A DNA stretch of 64,000 bases from an uncultured Algimonas sp. Lineage in GTDB: Bacteria > Pseudomonadota > Alphaproteobacteria > Caulobacterales > Maricaulaceae. The position numbers and the translations under genes are program-made. Of this stretch, positions 19,459 through 27,886 are shown one piece after another. How positions within the stretch are numbered: position 1 is the stretch's first letter; each line of letters starts with the position of its first letter. The notes below the pieces were generated by a model. It worked only from the letters and a program-made list of their open reading frames with translations, ran no database searches and was not told the DNA's origin. The stretch is from contig NZ_CANMJB010000004.1 of the NCBI RefSeq assembly GCF_947498175.1, positions 248,001 to 312,000 on the forward strand, read 5' to 3'.

Positions 19459-20149
19459 ACTTCTCGAAGAGCGTCCAAAGGTTCGAGAAGTCCTTGTTCG
19501 CGCTGTTGGCATGCTTCGGCTTCGAGCCATTGGTGGGATTAACGCGACTGCTCCATCAGTCGAAAAACCTGCTTGGCGTGTGTGCGGGTGATCTGGTCCA
19601 TTGGGAGGTCGCCGCACAGCGACATGCAGTTTTCACAGCTACTGTTTTGCCTTGGTCTAGTCGCGGAGTTGTGCCGCTGACTTACCCTATTTTCCACTGG
19701 ACAGATCGTGTCACAGCATAACTGAAAAGCTTGCTGATTGAAAGCGTTGTCGGCTTCGCCAAGCCGAGATATGCGTCCGACTTTATTGTCGCGGAGGAAG
19801 ATGCAATGTCGATCCCTCATAAGCGCTTGATGATCTCTTCTAGGCTGGTGTCGCTCGCAAGTCTTCAGTAGGGATGTAGATCATCCCTTGAACATCGCTC
19901 GGGATCGCGCGGCCTCGTAGGCATTTGCGCCAAGGTTTCCCCATCCGGAAGAGACTTCCAGAACGCATCGTCCGCCGCAGCCAAAGCATCCCTACGAGCC
20001 CGCGCAACTTCTATCGAGCTTGTAGCAAAAGCATTTCGAATGGTCTTACGAGTGTCCAGTTCTTGGTACGCGAGAGGAGCACGCCGGTTGTAGCTCCAGA
20101 AGCCTTGCCCGCGTTTGAGGTATTGGTTCAGCCGTTTTAAAACAGGCAT
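19459..20149 (-). pseudogene. Tyrosine recombinase (phage-type integrase), decayed N-terminal part
   Basis: On the minus strand the start reads MPVLKRLNQYLKRGQGFW and continues with a SAM-like N-terminal segment typical of alphaproteobacterial prophage integrases. Past a stop near 19865 the same protein can be followed through other frames: LASDTSLEEIIKRL, then ALCGDLPMDQITRTHAK-like sequence, then NSANKDFSNLWTLFEKFW. It ends where the IS1182 remnant begins, so the catalytic domain with its Arg-His-Arg-Tyr residues is lost. It records an earlier prophage or island integration. Confidence 0.65.
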
Positions 20150-20271
20150 AATATAGCACACGAGGTAACACGTCATGTGGTAAACAAGTCTAGGAAATCG
20201 GAGGTTGAAAGAGCCCTGATGAGGAAACTTCTAGTGATTTCAGAAACTTGTCCGGTTCGTGAACCCTGAAA

Positions 20272-20300
20272 ATGGTGCCCCCACACGGAACGATACCGAG
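20272..20300 (-). other. Possible integrase attachment-site remnant (tRNA 3'-end-like)
   Basis: On the minus strand this reads a TATCGTTCCG segment followed by GTGGGGGCACCA, which resembles the T-loop and acceptor end of a tRNA gene with encoded CCA. It lies about 120 bp upstream of the integrase start, where attL/attR sites usually sit. The T-stem is imperfect and no full tRNA is present. Inference only. Confidence 0.3.
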
Positions 20301-20503
20301 GGGAAGAAAATATAATTCAGTGACATATAGCGGTCAAGTTGTGATTTGTATCACATCACACGATTGGTATGTGGCACATATGCTCACACTTCTTGTGAGG
20401 TGCAGAAGTCAGACCGCTTGTGCTGCTGCTGACCTGCCCCCTGAAAAGTGGTCCGGTTTGAAAGTTAGAGTTTTTGGCTATTTTGGGCTTGAAGGAGCAC
20501 GAT

Positions 20504-20797
20504 ATGGCGAAGAAACGCTACACACCTGAACAGATCATCGCGAAGCTCAGAGAGGCCGATGTCCGGCTCGCTGCTGGCGAGAAAACGAATGCTATCTGTC
20601 GAGCGCTTGGCATTACCGAGCAGACTTACTATCGATGGCGACGTGAGTACGGCGGCCTCAAGGTTGACCAGGCGCGGCGTTTAAAGGCGCTGGAGAAGGA
20701 GAACCTTCGGCTCCGCAAGGCGGTCTCCGACCTTACCTTGGATGCCATGATCTTGAAAGATCGGAGGCGCAGCCGGAGGGTCGAGGGAAAGTACTAG
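20504..20797 (+). CDS. IS3 transposase OrfA
   Basis: 97 residues: MAKKRYTPEQIIAKLREAD and AICRALGITEQTYYRW form the helix-turn-helix that binds the IS ends, followed by a leucine-zipper-like RLKALEKENLRLRK. The last 10-15 residues differ from the usual OrfA end, suggesting a frame change just before the stop, so normal OrfA-OrfB frameshifting is probably lost. Confidence 0.75.
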   Translation: MAKKRYTPEQIIAKLREADVRLAAGEKTNAICRALGITEQTYYRWRREYGGLKVDQARRLKALEKENLRLRKAVSDLTLDAMILKDRRRSRRVEGKY

Positions 20798-21624
20798 GCC
20801 CTTCGCGTCGCCAGCACCGTTCCACCCAGAGAAAGCCGTGCCGTCCGAGGACAGACGAAGCAGCTCTCACGGCCGCCATTATCCGCTTGGCCGAGCAGTA
20901 TGGACGATATGGTTATCACCGCATCACGGCTTTGCTTCGCCGTGAGGGGTGGACGGTGAACGCCAAGCGGGTGGAAACGGATCTGGCGACGCGAAGGGCT
21001 CAAGGTTCCGCAAAAGCAGCCCAAACGGGGTAGGCTCTGGTTCAATGATGGGTCCTGCATCCGGCTGCGGCCGCAGCATGCAGGACACGTCTGGTCGTAT
21101 GACTTCGTGTCGGACCGAACCCATGACGGCCGCGCGTTCCGCATGCTCACGGTCATTGACGAGCACACCAGAGAGTGCTTGGCCATCCACGCGCAAAGGA
21201 AACTGAAGCATGATGACGTGCTGGCCGTGTTGACAGATCTGTTCACCTAGAGAGGCGCACCGCAGCACATCCGGTCGGACAATGGCGCAGAGTTCACGGC
21301 CCAGGCCGTGCGGGACTAGCTGGGCCGGCTCGGCGTGAAGACGCTCTAATAGAGCCAGGGTCGCCTTGGGAGAACGGATACAATGAGAGCTTTAACGGCA
21401 AGCTCAGAGATGAACTGCTGAATGGAGAAATCTGCTACAGCCTGAAGGAAGCGCAACTCCTCATCGAACGCTGGCGACAGCACTACAACACTGTTCGGCC
21501 GCATAGCTCTGTGGGATACCGACCTCCGGCACCCAAAACGATCTTGCCTCGCCCATCCGGGCCGACCTACACTGCGTTCCGGTCGACCCAGATGGGCGAC
21601 CCTAACCGCCGAGCTCTAACTTAG
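20798..21624 (+). pseudogene. IS3 transposase OrfB, multiply broken
   Basis: Pieces in different frames match an rve-type integrase core: EQYGRYGYHRITALLRREGW, MLTVIDEHTRECLAI-like sequence, [10 protein letters not shown], and a final block reading [16 protein letters not shown] and CYSLKEAQ. Stops include TAG at about 21248 and, in the LGRLGVKTL region, a TAG where Trp is expected and adjacent TAA-TAG with a base lost. The element cannot move by itself. Confidence 0.75.
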
Positions 21625-21832
21625 CGGATGGACCACCTCATGGGGGCAGGTCAGTATCGTGCACGAACATGGCTCATAAAACTCGCAAATCAAGCAGAGA
21701 GGCTCTTAGCTTGAAGTTTTATTATACTTTTCATAAACGTAAGTCCGTTCTCGGTTGTATGCGCTGATTTACATATTACACTGCTCTTCCAAAAATCCTA
21801 TAATTCGCCCTAATGATCAAAAAGCATAGTTT

Positions 21833-24064
21833 GTGTCCAAAACCAGTATACGACTATCGGTGTTTCTCGAATCCGCCTTATGGCTAGCGCGCTGCGCAAG
21901 ATCTCGGATCCCTCTCTATTTCGGAGAAAACGCTAGAATTTCACAAGCTCATGCTAATGCGGCATTGAAGGTTATATTCGATATCGAAGCCGGGAAAACG
22001 CCGAGACTGCGTGCATTCGCGCGCTATGCGAATACATATCGCAGCCACCATAGCCGCCTTAGATTACTAAAGCGATGGAACCGAAATCGTTTCGACGAAG
22101 AACGCGTCGACACTTTCTGGGAAAAAGCGACGCTTTGCGAAGGAAGTCTGGACAGAAATTCCGCCGGATTGGTCAAACTGTTAGAAGCGCAACGTTCTAG
22201 TTCATATGCCAAATCTCCAATCGTTTCAAGATTCCGTTCGTCGATACCATCGGAACGAAGAAAGCCACAAACGAATAAAATTATACTTGTCGCATCATCG
22301 CACGTTACGGCCGAGCGATTGGATGTCCTATCTTCCCAAGACGTTGATGATATTGCCGTAATATCCACTCGATGGGGAGACTCTAGGGCCCTGGCGGCTC
22401 GAGTCGCCCGCATCTTCCCGCGGAAATCCGTGTCAGTCGCAGTCGACATCGCCGATATCGCCACTCGTTGGGGGTCGGTTTCCACCAAGGCCAACCACGC
22501 CGCATCAGTCATGGCTGACCGCTACGGTGCAGCGATCGCCGACCGATTACCGGGACAGGGGTGGCCTTCATGCGACGATTCATTCCGTACGGTTCTGGGC
22601 GAGCATATTTCCGACGTGTTGTATCGGTTCATCCAATCTGTGACCTTGCTTCGCGCGGCTTTGCGGGACTGCGATCCATGTCGAAGCCAGTTCTGTGCGG
22701 TGGAGTCTTATTTGCCGGCACTTGCCGTCGCTCGCCTTGGCGCGGAACCATCGGTGCCGATCTGGCTCGATCTCGTCCCCCCGCCCCGACCCGAAAAATC
22801 GGCACTGCAGGATTCGCTGGATAGAAAACGACGTCGGCTGAGCCGCGCGCTTCGCAAGAGACTGCCACGGTCGACAATCTCCCGACCTGTCTTCCTGTTT
22901 TCCATGTCATCCCGCATGGAAATCTACAATAACAGTGTCACCGACATCGCCCAGGCCGCCGCTACCGCACACTGCGCGTTCCTCGACTTCGACTCCACCG
23001 CACCCCGCAATCCGGACAGTTTGCAGAGCGTTCTGTCGTTCGCAGAGTTTCCAAAAGATGCCGATGCGGCCGATGCCGTGATTCGTGCGGCGGTCGATGC
23101 ATTGGAGGATTGTCCCGAACTCGTCCCTCTTTTCTCGATACTCCGTCCGCAACTGGAAGCCGCGACGCCGTATCTAATGGGCCTCCATGCTCTTCGACTG
23201 GAAAGCGAGAAAGAATTGCTTGCTTTGACAAATGCAGTGGTTGTCGGCTGCCCGGCTCGCGAGGCCGGCTTTCGCACCCTTGGCCTCGCAGCAAAGGCGG
23301 CAGGTCATGCTACAGCCGATCTCCAAGTTCTTCTAACCGGCGCGTCGGGCCGTTACCGCCCCCCGGTCGCCGATATGTGTCTCCTGACAGACCGATATAC
23401 AGCCGAAGACTATGCAACGGACTTTGCGGTTGCATCCGACCACATATCCGTCGTCGGTTCGCTCATGGCCGACCGGGAACTCGCCGACATCGTCCCATCG
23501 GGGTCACGCGGGGCCTTCAACATTCTGCTGGCTGCACAACCCCTGTCGCAGCACGCCATGAAAAGCTGGTTGGATGCATTGGGGAGGTATTGTCACACTC
23601 GGTCGAACACGCGTGTGATCTTGCGCGCCCACCCTGCGCAGGATGCGACAAGGCGGGCTTGGATGCTCGACCGCCTGAGGCGTTCAGCTGGATCCACGCA
23701 AGTCGTTATGTCATCCGCTCCGCGTGTCGGCGGCGATCTGGCTGACGCGAACGTCCTTGTCACGTTCTATTCCAATGTCGCGCTTCTGGCCGGAGCGCTT
23801 GGCATCCCAGCGCTTGCCCTGGATCATCCGGTCCGCGGTCGGATCGTCGACTTCGACCGGCGCGGCGCGGCACATCATATCGCCAGCAAGGAAGCATTGC
23901 ATCGCGAACTCGACGCAATCAAGGGGTCCGACGAACCTTGGAGACCGGAGTTGCGCAAGCGGTTCGATACGCGCTATGGTGACGGCCGTGCCGCCGAACG
24001 TATTGTATCGGTCTTGCGTAGTTTAGCGAAGAAAAATGGGCGGACACCGCATGCGTCGGATTAG
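21833..24064 (+). CDS. GT-B-fold-like surface glycan enzyme
   Basis: 743 residues from a GTG start. No transmembrane helix is obvious. The C-terminal third has the pattern shared by CDP-glycerol-transferase/capsule glycosyltransferase GT-B proteins: VILRAHPAQD, then TFYSNVALLAGALGIPALALD, i.e. a His-Pro followed by a donor-site Ser and a Gly-x-Pro. The N-terminal 400 residues are not recognised. The same C-terminal pattern recurs in the genes at 25732 and 29770. It probably acts in the cytoplasm on a capsule or cell-wall glycan; donor and acceptor are unknown. It overlaps the next gene by 29 bp. Confidence 0.6.
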   Translation: MSKTSIRLSVFLESALWLARCARSRIPLYFGENARISQAHANAALKVIFDIEAGKTPRLRAFARYANTYRSHHSRLRLLKRWNRNRFDEERVDTFWEKATLCEGSLDRNSAGLVKLLEAQRSSSYAKSPIVSRFRSSIPSERRKPQTNKIILVASSHVTAERLDVLSSQDVDDIAVISTRWGDSRALAARVARIFPRKSVSVAVDIADIATRWGSVSTKANHAASVMADRYGAAIADRLPGQGWPSCDDSFRTVLGEHISDVLYRFIQSVTLLRAALRDCDPCRSQFCAVESYLPALAVARLGAEPSVPIWLDLVPPPRPEKSALQDSLDRKRRRLSRALRKRLPRSTISRPVFLFSMSSRMEIYNNSVTDIAQAAATAHCAFLDFDSTAPRNPDSLQSVLSFAEFPKDADAADAVIRAAVDALEDCPELVPLFSILRPQLEAATPYLMGLHALRLESEKELLALTNAVVVGCPAREAGFRTLGLAAKAAGHATADLQVLLTGASGRYRPPVADMCLLTDRYTAEDYATDFAVASDHISVVGSLMADRELADIVPSGSRGAFNILLAAQPLSQHAMKSWLDALGRYCHTRSNTRVILRAHPAQDATRRAWMLDRLRRSAGSTQVVMSSAPRVGGDLADANVLVTFYSNVALLAGALGIPALALDHPVRGRIVDFDRRGAAHHIASKEALHRELDAIKGSDEPWRPELRKRFDTRYGDGRAAERIVSVLRSLAKKNGRTPHASD

Positions 24065-25739
24065 CGCCGCTCTTCACAGGCACACGATAGACACAGATAC
24101 GCTGGCGAGCCTGCGGGCTTTTCTGAAAACCATTCTGCGCGACGATGCCGCACGGATCGTTTATGTATCGATGCTCAGCATGCTCGGTGCAATATCCCAG
24201 ATCGGATTCGCCTATCTCTTGTTTCGACTCGTGACAGGCCGCGAAATACAGATCGGATCATTCGTCTTTGAACAAAATGTCCTGGCTGTCGGTTTGGCTG
24301 TCCTAGGCGCACTCGCCGCGATCCTGCCCTTTCTGACACAACGTGCTATAATTCAGGCCACCACGAAATATTTGGCTGCGAATGTGCGGTGGATGCGCGG
24401 AAAACTCGCAGATCTTGAAAGTCGCTATAGGATTCTGAGTTCGGGTCTTACACAATCGGAGATCACCCGCCTCATGTCGTCCGAAGCTCGCTATGCGAGC
24501 CTGGCCTATGCATCTGTGCTGCAGATCATTTTTCCGGGACTGCTTTTTCTAGCCTGTTACGGCGCACTCTGGATCATAAACCCGATGTGGACCTTCATCG
24601 TATCCGTCCTTATCGTTCCTTTTCTGGCATTGAGCGCCTTTGTGGTTCTCACTGGCATCGCCCGAAACGAGGAACTTCGGGCCGCATCGATTGCGCATAG
24701 TCGGGCGGCGGCCGCATTCGTTGCCGGAGTGAATCGCCATTTCTCCGCCAATCGATGGGGCAACACACTCGCACAATCCGCCGACGATTCCTATGATGAA
24801 ACATACGTTTCAGCCTACGGCCATCGCTTGTCGTTGGGCATCCTCCTGACCCTTGTCATGGATACCTTAACATTCGTGATTGTCGCCATAGTGGCGCTCT
24901 TGATCGTTTTCGGACGCATCGATCTCACGGAGGTGGCCGCCGTGCTGATATACGGCCTCATTTTGCGTTTCGGGATCGGAAAGCTGAGCGGCTGTGTCAA
25001 TCAATCCGTGTCCGTTGTCAGCCAGCTTCCCTATTATGGGAGTTTCATCCGGCTGAAATCCAACCTGCGCGACACTTCTATAACGCCCACCACAGCCAAG
25101 AGACTGGTTCCACCGCCCGCTTCCGTGATTTACGTCCATCCCGATGGTGCATCCTGGTCCGTTGCGCAGAGCTATATGCGCCATGTCCTTCAGGGTGGAA
25201 CAAGCGTAATCGATGTCCAGACTGCAGCCTTGCTGGCTTCGAACTACCCGCCATTGTTCGAGAATTATCAAAACACGCTGCAATTGTCTCCTCAAATGCT
25301 GAAATCCCGCATTCTCGAAGCCTTTCCACAAAGCGCACGCCGAGCCGAAGACTTTGAGAAACTCATGGCTTTGAAAGATGCGCCATTGACCCAAGCCCGA
25401 TTGCAGTCTCTGCCTCCGCCGGTCCGTTTCTTGATTGCAGTGCGCTACGCTAAGCGCAACGGCTTCGCCAAACGGTTGATTCTGGTGGATGCTGGCGATT
25501 ACATCCGACTTACGCCTGAAGAACGTGTCTGGCTGGACGGAGAGTTAAGAGACGCACATACTGTTTACGTTTGCGCCAACCCTGCACTCGCTCCACGTGT
25601 CGGAGCCGACCTGCCGGTTCTAGTATGGGACTCCGAGAGCATCCAGAGGTTTGAAGACGCCGCTTCGATGTTGCAGTTGGTTCGAGAACTCGGCAAGGAA
25701 AATTCCGAAACAATTGGAGATGATGACGAACATGAGTGA
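24036..25739 (+). CDS. ABC-exporter-like membrane protein with degenerate ATPase half
   Basis: 567 residues. The first 340 residues have six hydrophobic segments in the spacing of an ABC exporter membrane domain (for example VYVSMLSMLGAISQIGFAYLLF near the start). The remaining 220 residues sit where the nucleotide-binding domain should be and keep a possible Walker B/switch region (RLILVDAGDYIRLT ... HTVYVCANPAL). However, no Walker A GxxGxGKS/T loop and no LSGGQ signature can be found, and Walker B lacks the catalytic Glu. So it looks like an ATPase-dead relative. An ATG at 24051 is an alternative start. It overlaps both neighbours, implying tight coupling with the glycan enzymes. Confidence 0.65.
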   Translation: MGGHRMRRISAALHRHTIDTDTLASLRAFLKTILRDDAARIVYVSMLSMLGAISQIGFAYLLFRLVTGREIQIGSFVFEQNVLAVGLAVLGALAAILPFLTQRAIIQATTKYLAANVRWMRGKLADLESRYRILSSGLTQSEITRLMSSEARYASLAYASVLQIIFPGLLFLACYGALWIINPMWTFIVSVLIVPFLALSAFVVLTGIARNEELRAASIAHSRAAAAFVAGVNRHFSANRWGNTLAQSADDSYDETYVSAYGHRLSLGILLTLVMDTLTFVIVAIVALLIVFGRIDLTEVAAVLIYGLILRFGIGKLSGCVNQSVSVVSQLPYYGSFIRLKSNLRDTSITPTTAKRLVPPPASVIYVHPDGASWSVAQSYMRHVLQGGTSVIDVQTAALLASNYPPLFENYQNTLQLSPQMLKSRILEAFPQSARRAEDFEKLMALKDAPLTQARLQSLPPPVRFLIAVRYAKRNGFAKRLILVDAGDYIRLTPEERVWLDGELRDAHTVYVCANPALAPRVGADLPVLVWDSESIQRFEDAASMLQLVRELGKENSETIGDDDEHE

Positions 25740-27816
25740 ACTCAGTCTCGACACAGCTCCTGGTGCACGACCGATTGAGGATGTATCGGAAGAGGAAGCA
25801 ATGCGCCGGACTATGGTCTGGATTGACCCAACGCGGAATTTCGACGGATTGTTTACGGCGTTGCAATCAATAGAGAACAAGCTTCATCACCCGCCATTCT
25901 ATTTCATCGCCAGCAAGGTGCGTAGTGTCATCGCAACGGAAATGGCCGAACGAGGCCTGGAAATCGCGGACCGCATCGTCGAATATCGAACAATCAACAG
26001 TGATTACGACGCCACTCTCTACGCCAAGGGCATGGAGTTTGCCATCCATACCTTTGAAGCGCTTCAGTCCGCTTATCGCGATGGGTATGGCACGCCATTG
26101 TGGAAGCTCGCGCCTGAAATGCAGGAGCCTTTTTCCATCGGCATGATGGACCGCTTGGTCTCCCAGATGCGGCCTCTGCTGGAATTACGGATCGCAATGG
26201 GAGAAGTTGACGCAACGCAGCTTATATATCTCATTAGACCCTCGCCATATGGCTACGCCATATACCGAAGTGCGTTTGCCATGCTCGAAGACATAGATGT
26301 GATTGCAAATTTTCAGCACAATGCTGAACGTGCGGCCGTACACCACATGAAAGCCTCGCTGGATACCGTCTCGGCCGTACCTGCAAAGTTGCACGACTTA
26401 CCAATCCCGAGGCCGGACACTCCGCCCAAAAGCGGCCGGGTGATCATCAGTACCAATCTCATGGACCATCAGTACCGCATGACCAGCGCGCCCGTGATCG
26501 TCGCTCTTGTCGATAAAGCCGATATGATCGTCGCGGACTCTCGACCGACCGATACGCAGGCATTTGTAACACAGTTTTCGCTCGAATCCGCATTGGCCTC
26601 TGGACGGCTAAACCTCTGTTCGAAACATCCCGACCCGACACGACATAAAACCCTCGGTCCCAATCGCGAGATCATCGCGCTGGTTGCAGATAGTTTGGAA
26701 GACCATATTTCGTCCGACGATAATCCGACCTATCGGGCTTTCGCTCATGTATTGTCCGATTACCTTCGGGTATACGGATTGGCTTTCATTCGTTCGATCG
26801 TACATCTCGAACAAGCTTGGTCCCCACATGTGGCAAAAGCCAAACGTGTGGTCGTAACGCCTGGACGCACCATAGAGTCAGGCGTCCTTACGCAGTTAGC
26901 ACGGCGTCATAACGTTCCTTCCGTCGAAATACAGAGCGGGACCTTGTCCAGAAATCCTCGCTATATCCGACCGCAAGCCGACTATGTCCTATCGATCGAA
27001 TCCTTGTCCGAAGGCGTATATCGCGACTATTTGGGGTTTCCGGGAGAACGCATCAAAACGGTAGGCGGCCCCAAGTTGGAGTATGATATTTTTCCCATGC
27101 GCGGCGTGACCCGGGACGAAATTCTAGTCGATCATCCTCGTTTGTCAGGATTGGGTGATGACAGGGCAGTGGTGATGTTAGCTTCCCAGCCTATCGGATT
27201 GGACAAGGCCGCAGCAATTTTCGAAATGCTGGCAGCCGGAATCGCTGGAGCACGGCAACCCTATACCCTTCTGTGCAAGCCGCATCCGAACGAGGTTCCC
27301 GCCTATCGGTCCCGATATCGAGAGCTGGCAAAGGCGGCCGGTATCGATTGTATCATAGACACGGAGCTCAACGCCCTCGAAGCGGTAAGCGTGTCTGACA
27401 TTGTTACGACCTATTTCTCCACAGTAGGCCTTGAAGCATTTGCGCTAGGCAAACCTGTTCTGGTAATCAATCCCTTCGGGACAAGGACACCCTTTGATTT
27501 AAATGAACTGGGTGTGGCGCACGAAACAAAGACGGCTGAAGAAGTGACGGAAGCGCTTCATGCGTTCGAACAAGGCCAATTAGAAGACCTGGATTCGGCT
27601 CCGAGCCTACTTTGTCTCCGGGACGGATTGACGCTGGAACGAACGACGGAATTCATTCTCTCGCCGGATAGGGTGCCCACACGGCCTCTTCCGCCTAGAG
27701 CATGGACGGAAGTCGCGTGGTCATGGGCAAATCGCTTGCATTACACTACATCTCGTCTCGTCAAACATCGCTTGCATCACACCAAATCTCGTATTGTAAA
27801 ATATCGAAGACTTTGA
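25732..27816 (+). CDS. GT-B-fold-like surface glycan enzyme
   Basis: 694 residues from the ATG that overlaps the upstream stop (ATGAGTGA); ATGs 9 and 12 bp earlier are also in frame. The central and C-terminal parts show a GT-B pattern: VEIQSGTLSRNPRY, VGGPKLEYDIFP, LLCKPHPNEVP, and TTYFSTVGLEAFALGKPVLVINP, as in capsule or teichoic-type polymer transferases. The N-terminal 250 residues are not recognised. The protein ends in a basic tail made of a duplicated 12-residue unit. Substrates unknown; context points to surface polysaccharide. Confidence 0.6.
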   Translation: MSELSLDTAPGARPIEDVSEEEAMRRTMVWIDPTRNFDGLFTALQSIENKLHHPPFYFIASKVRSVIATEMAERGLEIADRIVEYRTINSDYDATLYAKGMEFAIHTFEALQSAYRDGYGTPLWKLAPEMQEPFSIGMMDRLVSQMRPLLELRIAMGEVDATQLIYLIRPSPYGYAIYRSAFAMLEDIDVIANFQHNAERAAVHHMKASLDTVSAVPAKLHDLPIPRPDTPPKSGRVIISTNLMDHQYRMTSAPVIVALVDKADMIVADSRPTDTQAFVTQFSLESALASGRLNLCSKHPDPTRHKTLGPNREIIALVADSLEDHISSDDNPTYRAFAHVLSDYLRVYGLAFIRSIVHLEQAWSPHVAKAKRVVVTPGRTIESGVLTQLARRHNVPSVEIQSGTLSRNPRYIRPQADYVLSIESLSEGVYRDYLGFPGERIKTVGGPKLEYDIFPMRGVTRDEILVDHPRLSGLGDDRAVVMLASQPIGLDKAAAIFEMLAAGIAGARQPYTLLCKPHPNEVPAYRSRYRELAKAAGIDCIIDTELNALEAVSVSDIVTTYFSTVGLEAFALGKPVLVINPFGTRTPFDLNELGVAHETKTAEEVTEALHAFEQGQLEDLDSAPSLLCLRDGLTLERTTEFILSPDRVPTRPLPPRAWTEVAWSWANRLHYTTSRLVKHRLHHTKSRIVKYRRL
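27733..27804 (+). repeat. 36-bp tandem duplication at the 3' end of a glycan gene
   Basis: Two adjacent 36-bp units encode RLHYTTSRLVKH and RLHHTKSRIVKY, giving a basic C-terminal tail. The copies have diverged at several positions, so the duplication is not very recent. It keeps the frame. Confidence 0.8.
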
Positions 27817-27886
27817 TCTAAGCTTTCAACTATTTTCCAAAGCCGTACTAACTTCAGAGCATTATAGGGCAGCTGATGGGTGGACC

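Larger units (their letters stand above)
20430..21653 (+). mobile_element. IS3-family insertion sequence, about 1.22 kb
   Basis: The ends are inverted repeats: TGACCTGCCCCC followed by TGAAAAGTGGTCC on the left, and the reverse complement of a similar TGACCTGCCCCC...GTGGTCC end on the right, with terminal TG/CA as in IS3 elements. Inside are orfA (intact start) and a decayed orfB. I see no clear target duplication. It sits next to the integrase and IS1182 remnants. Confidence 0.8.
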
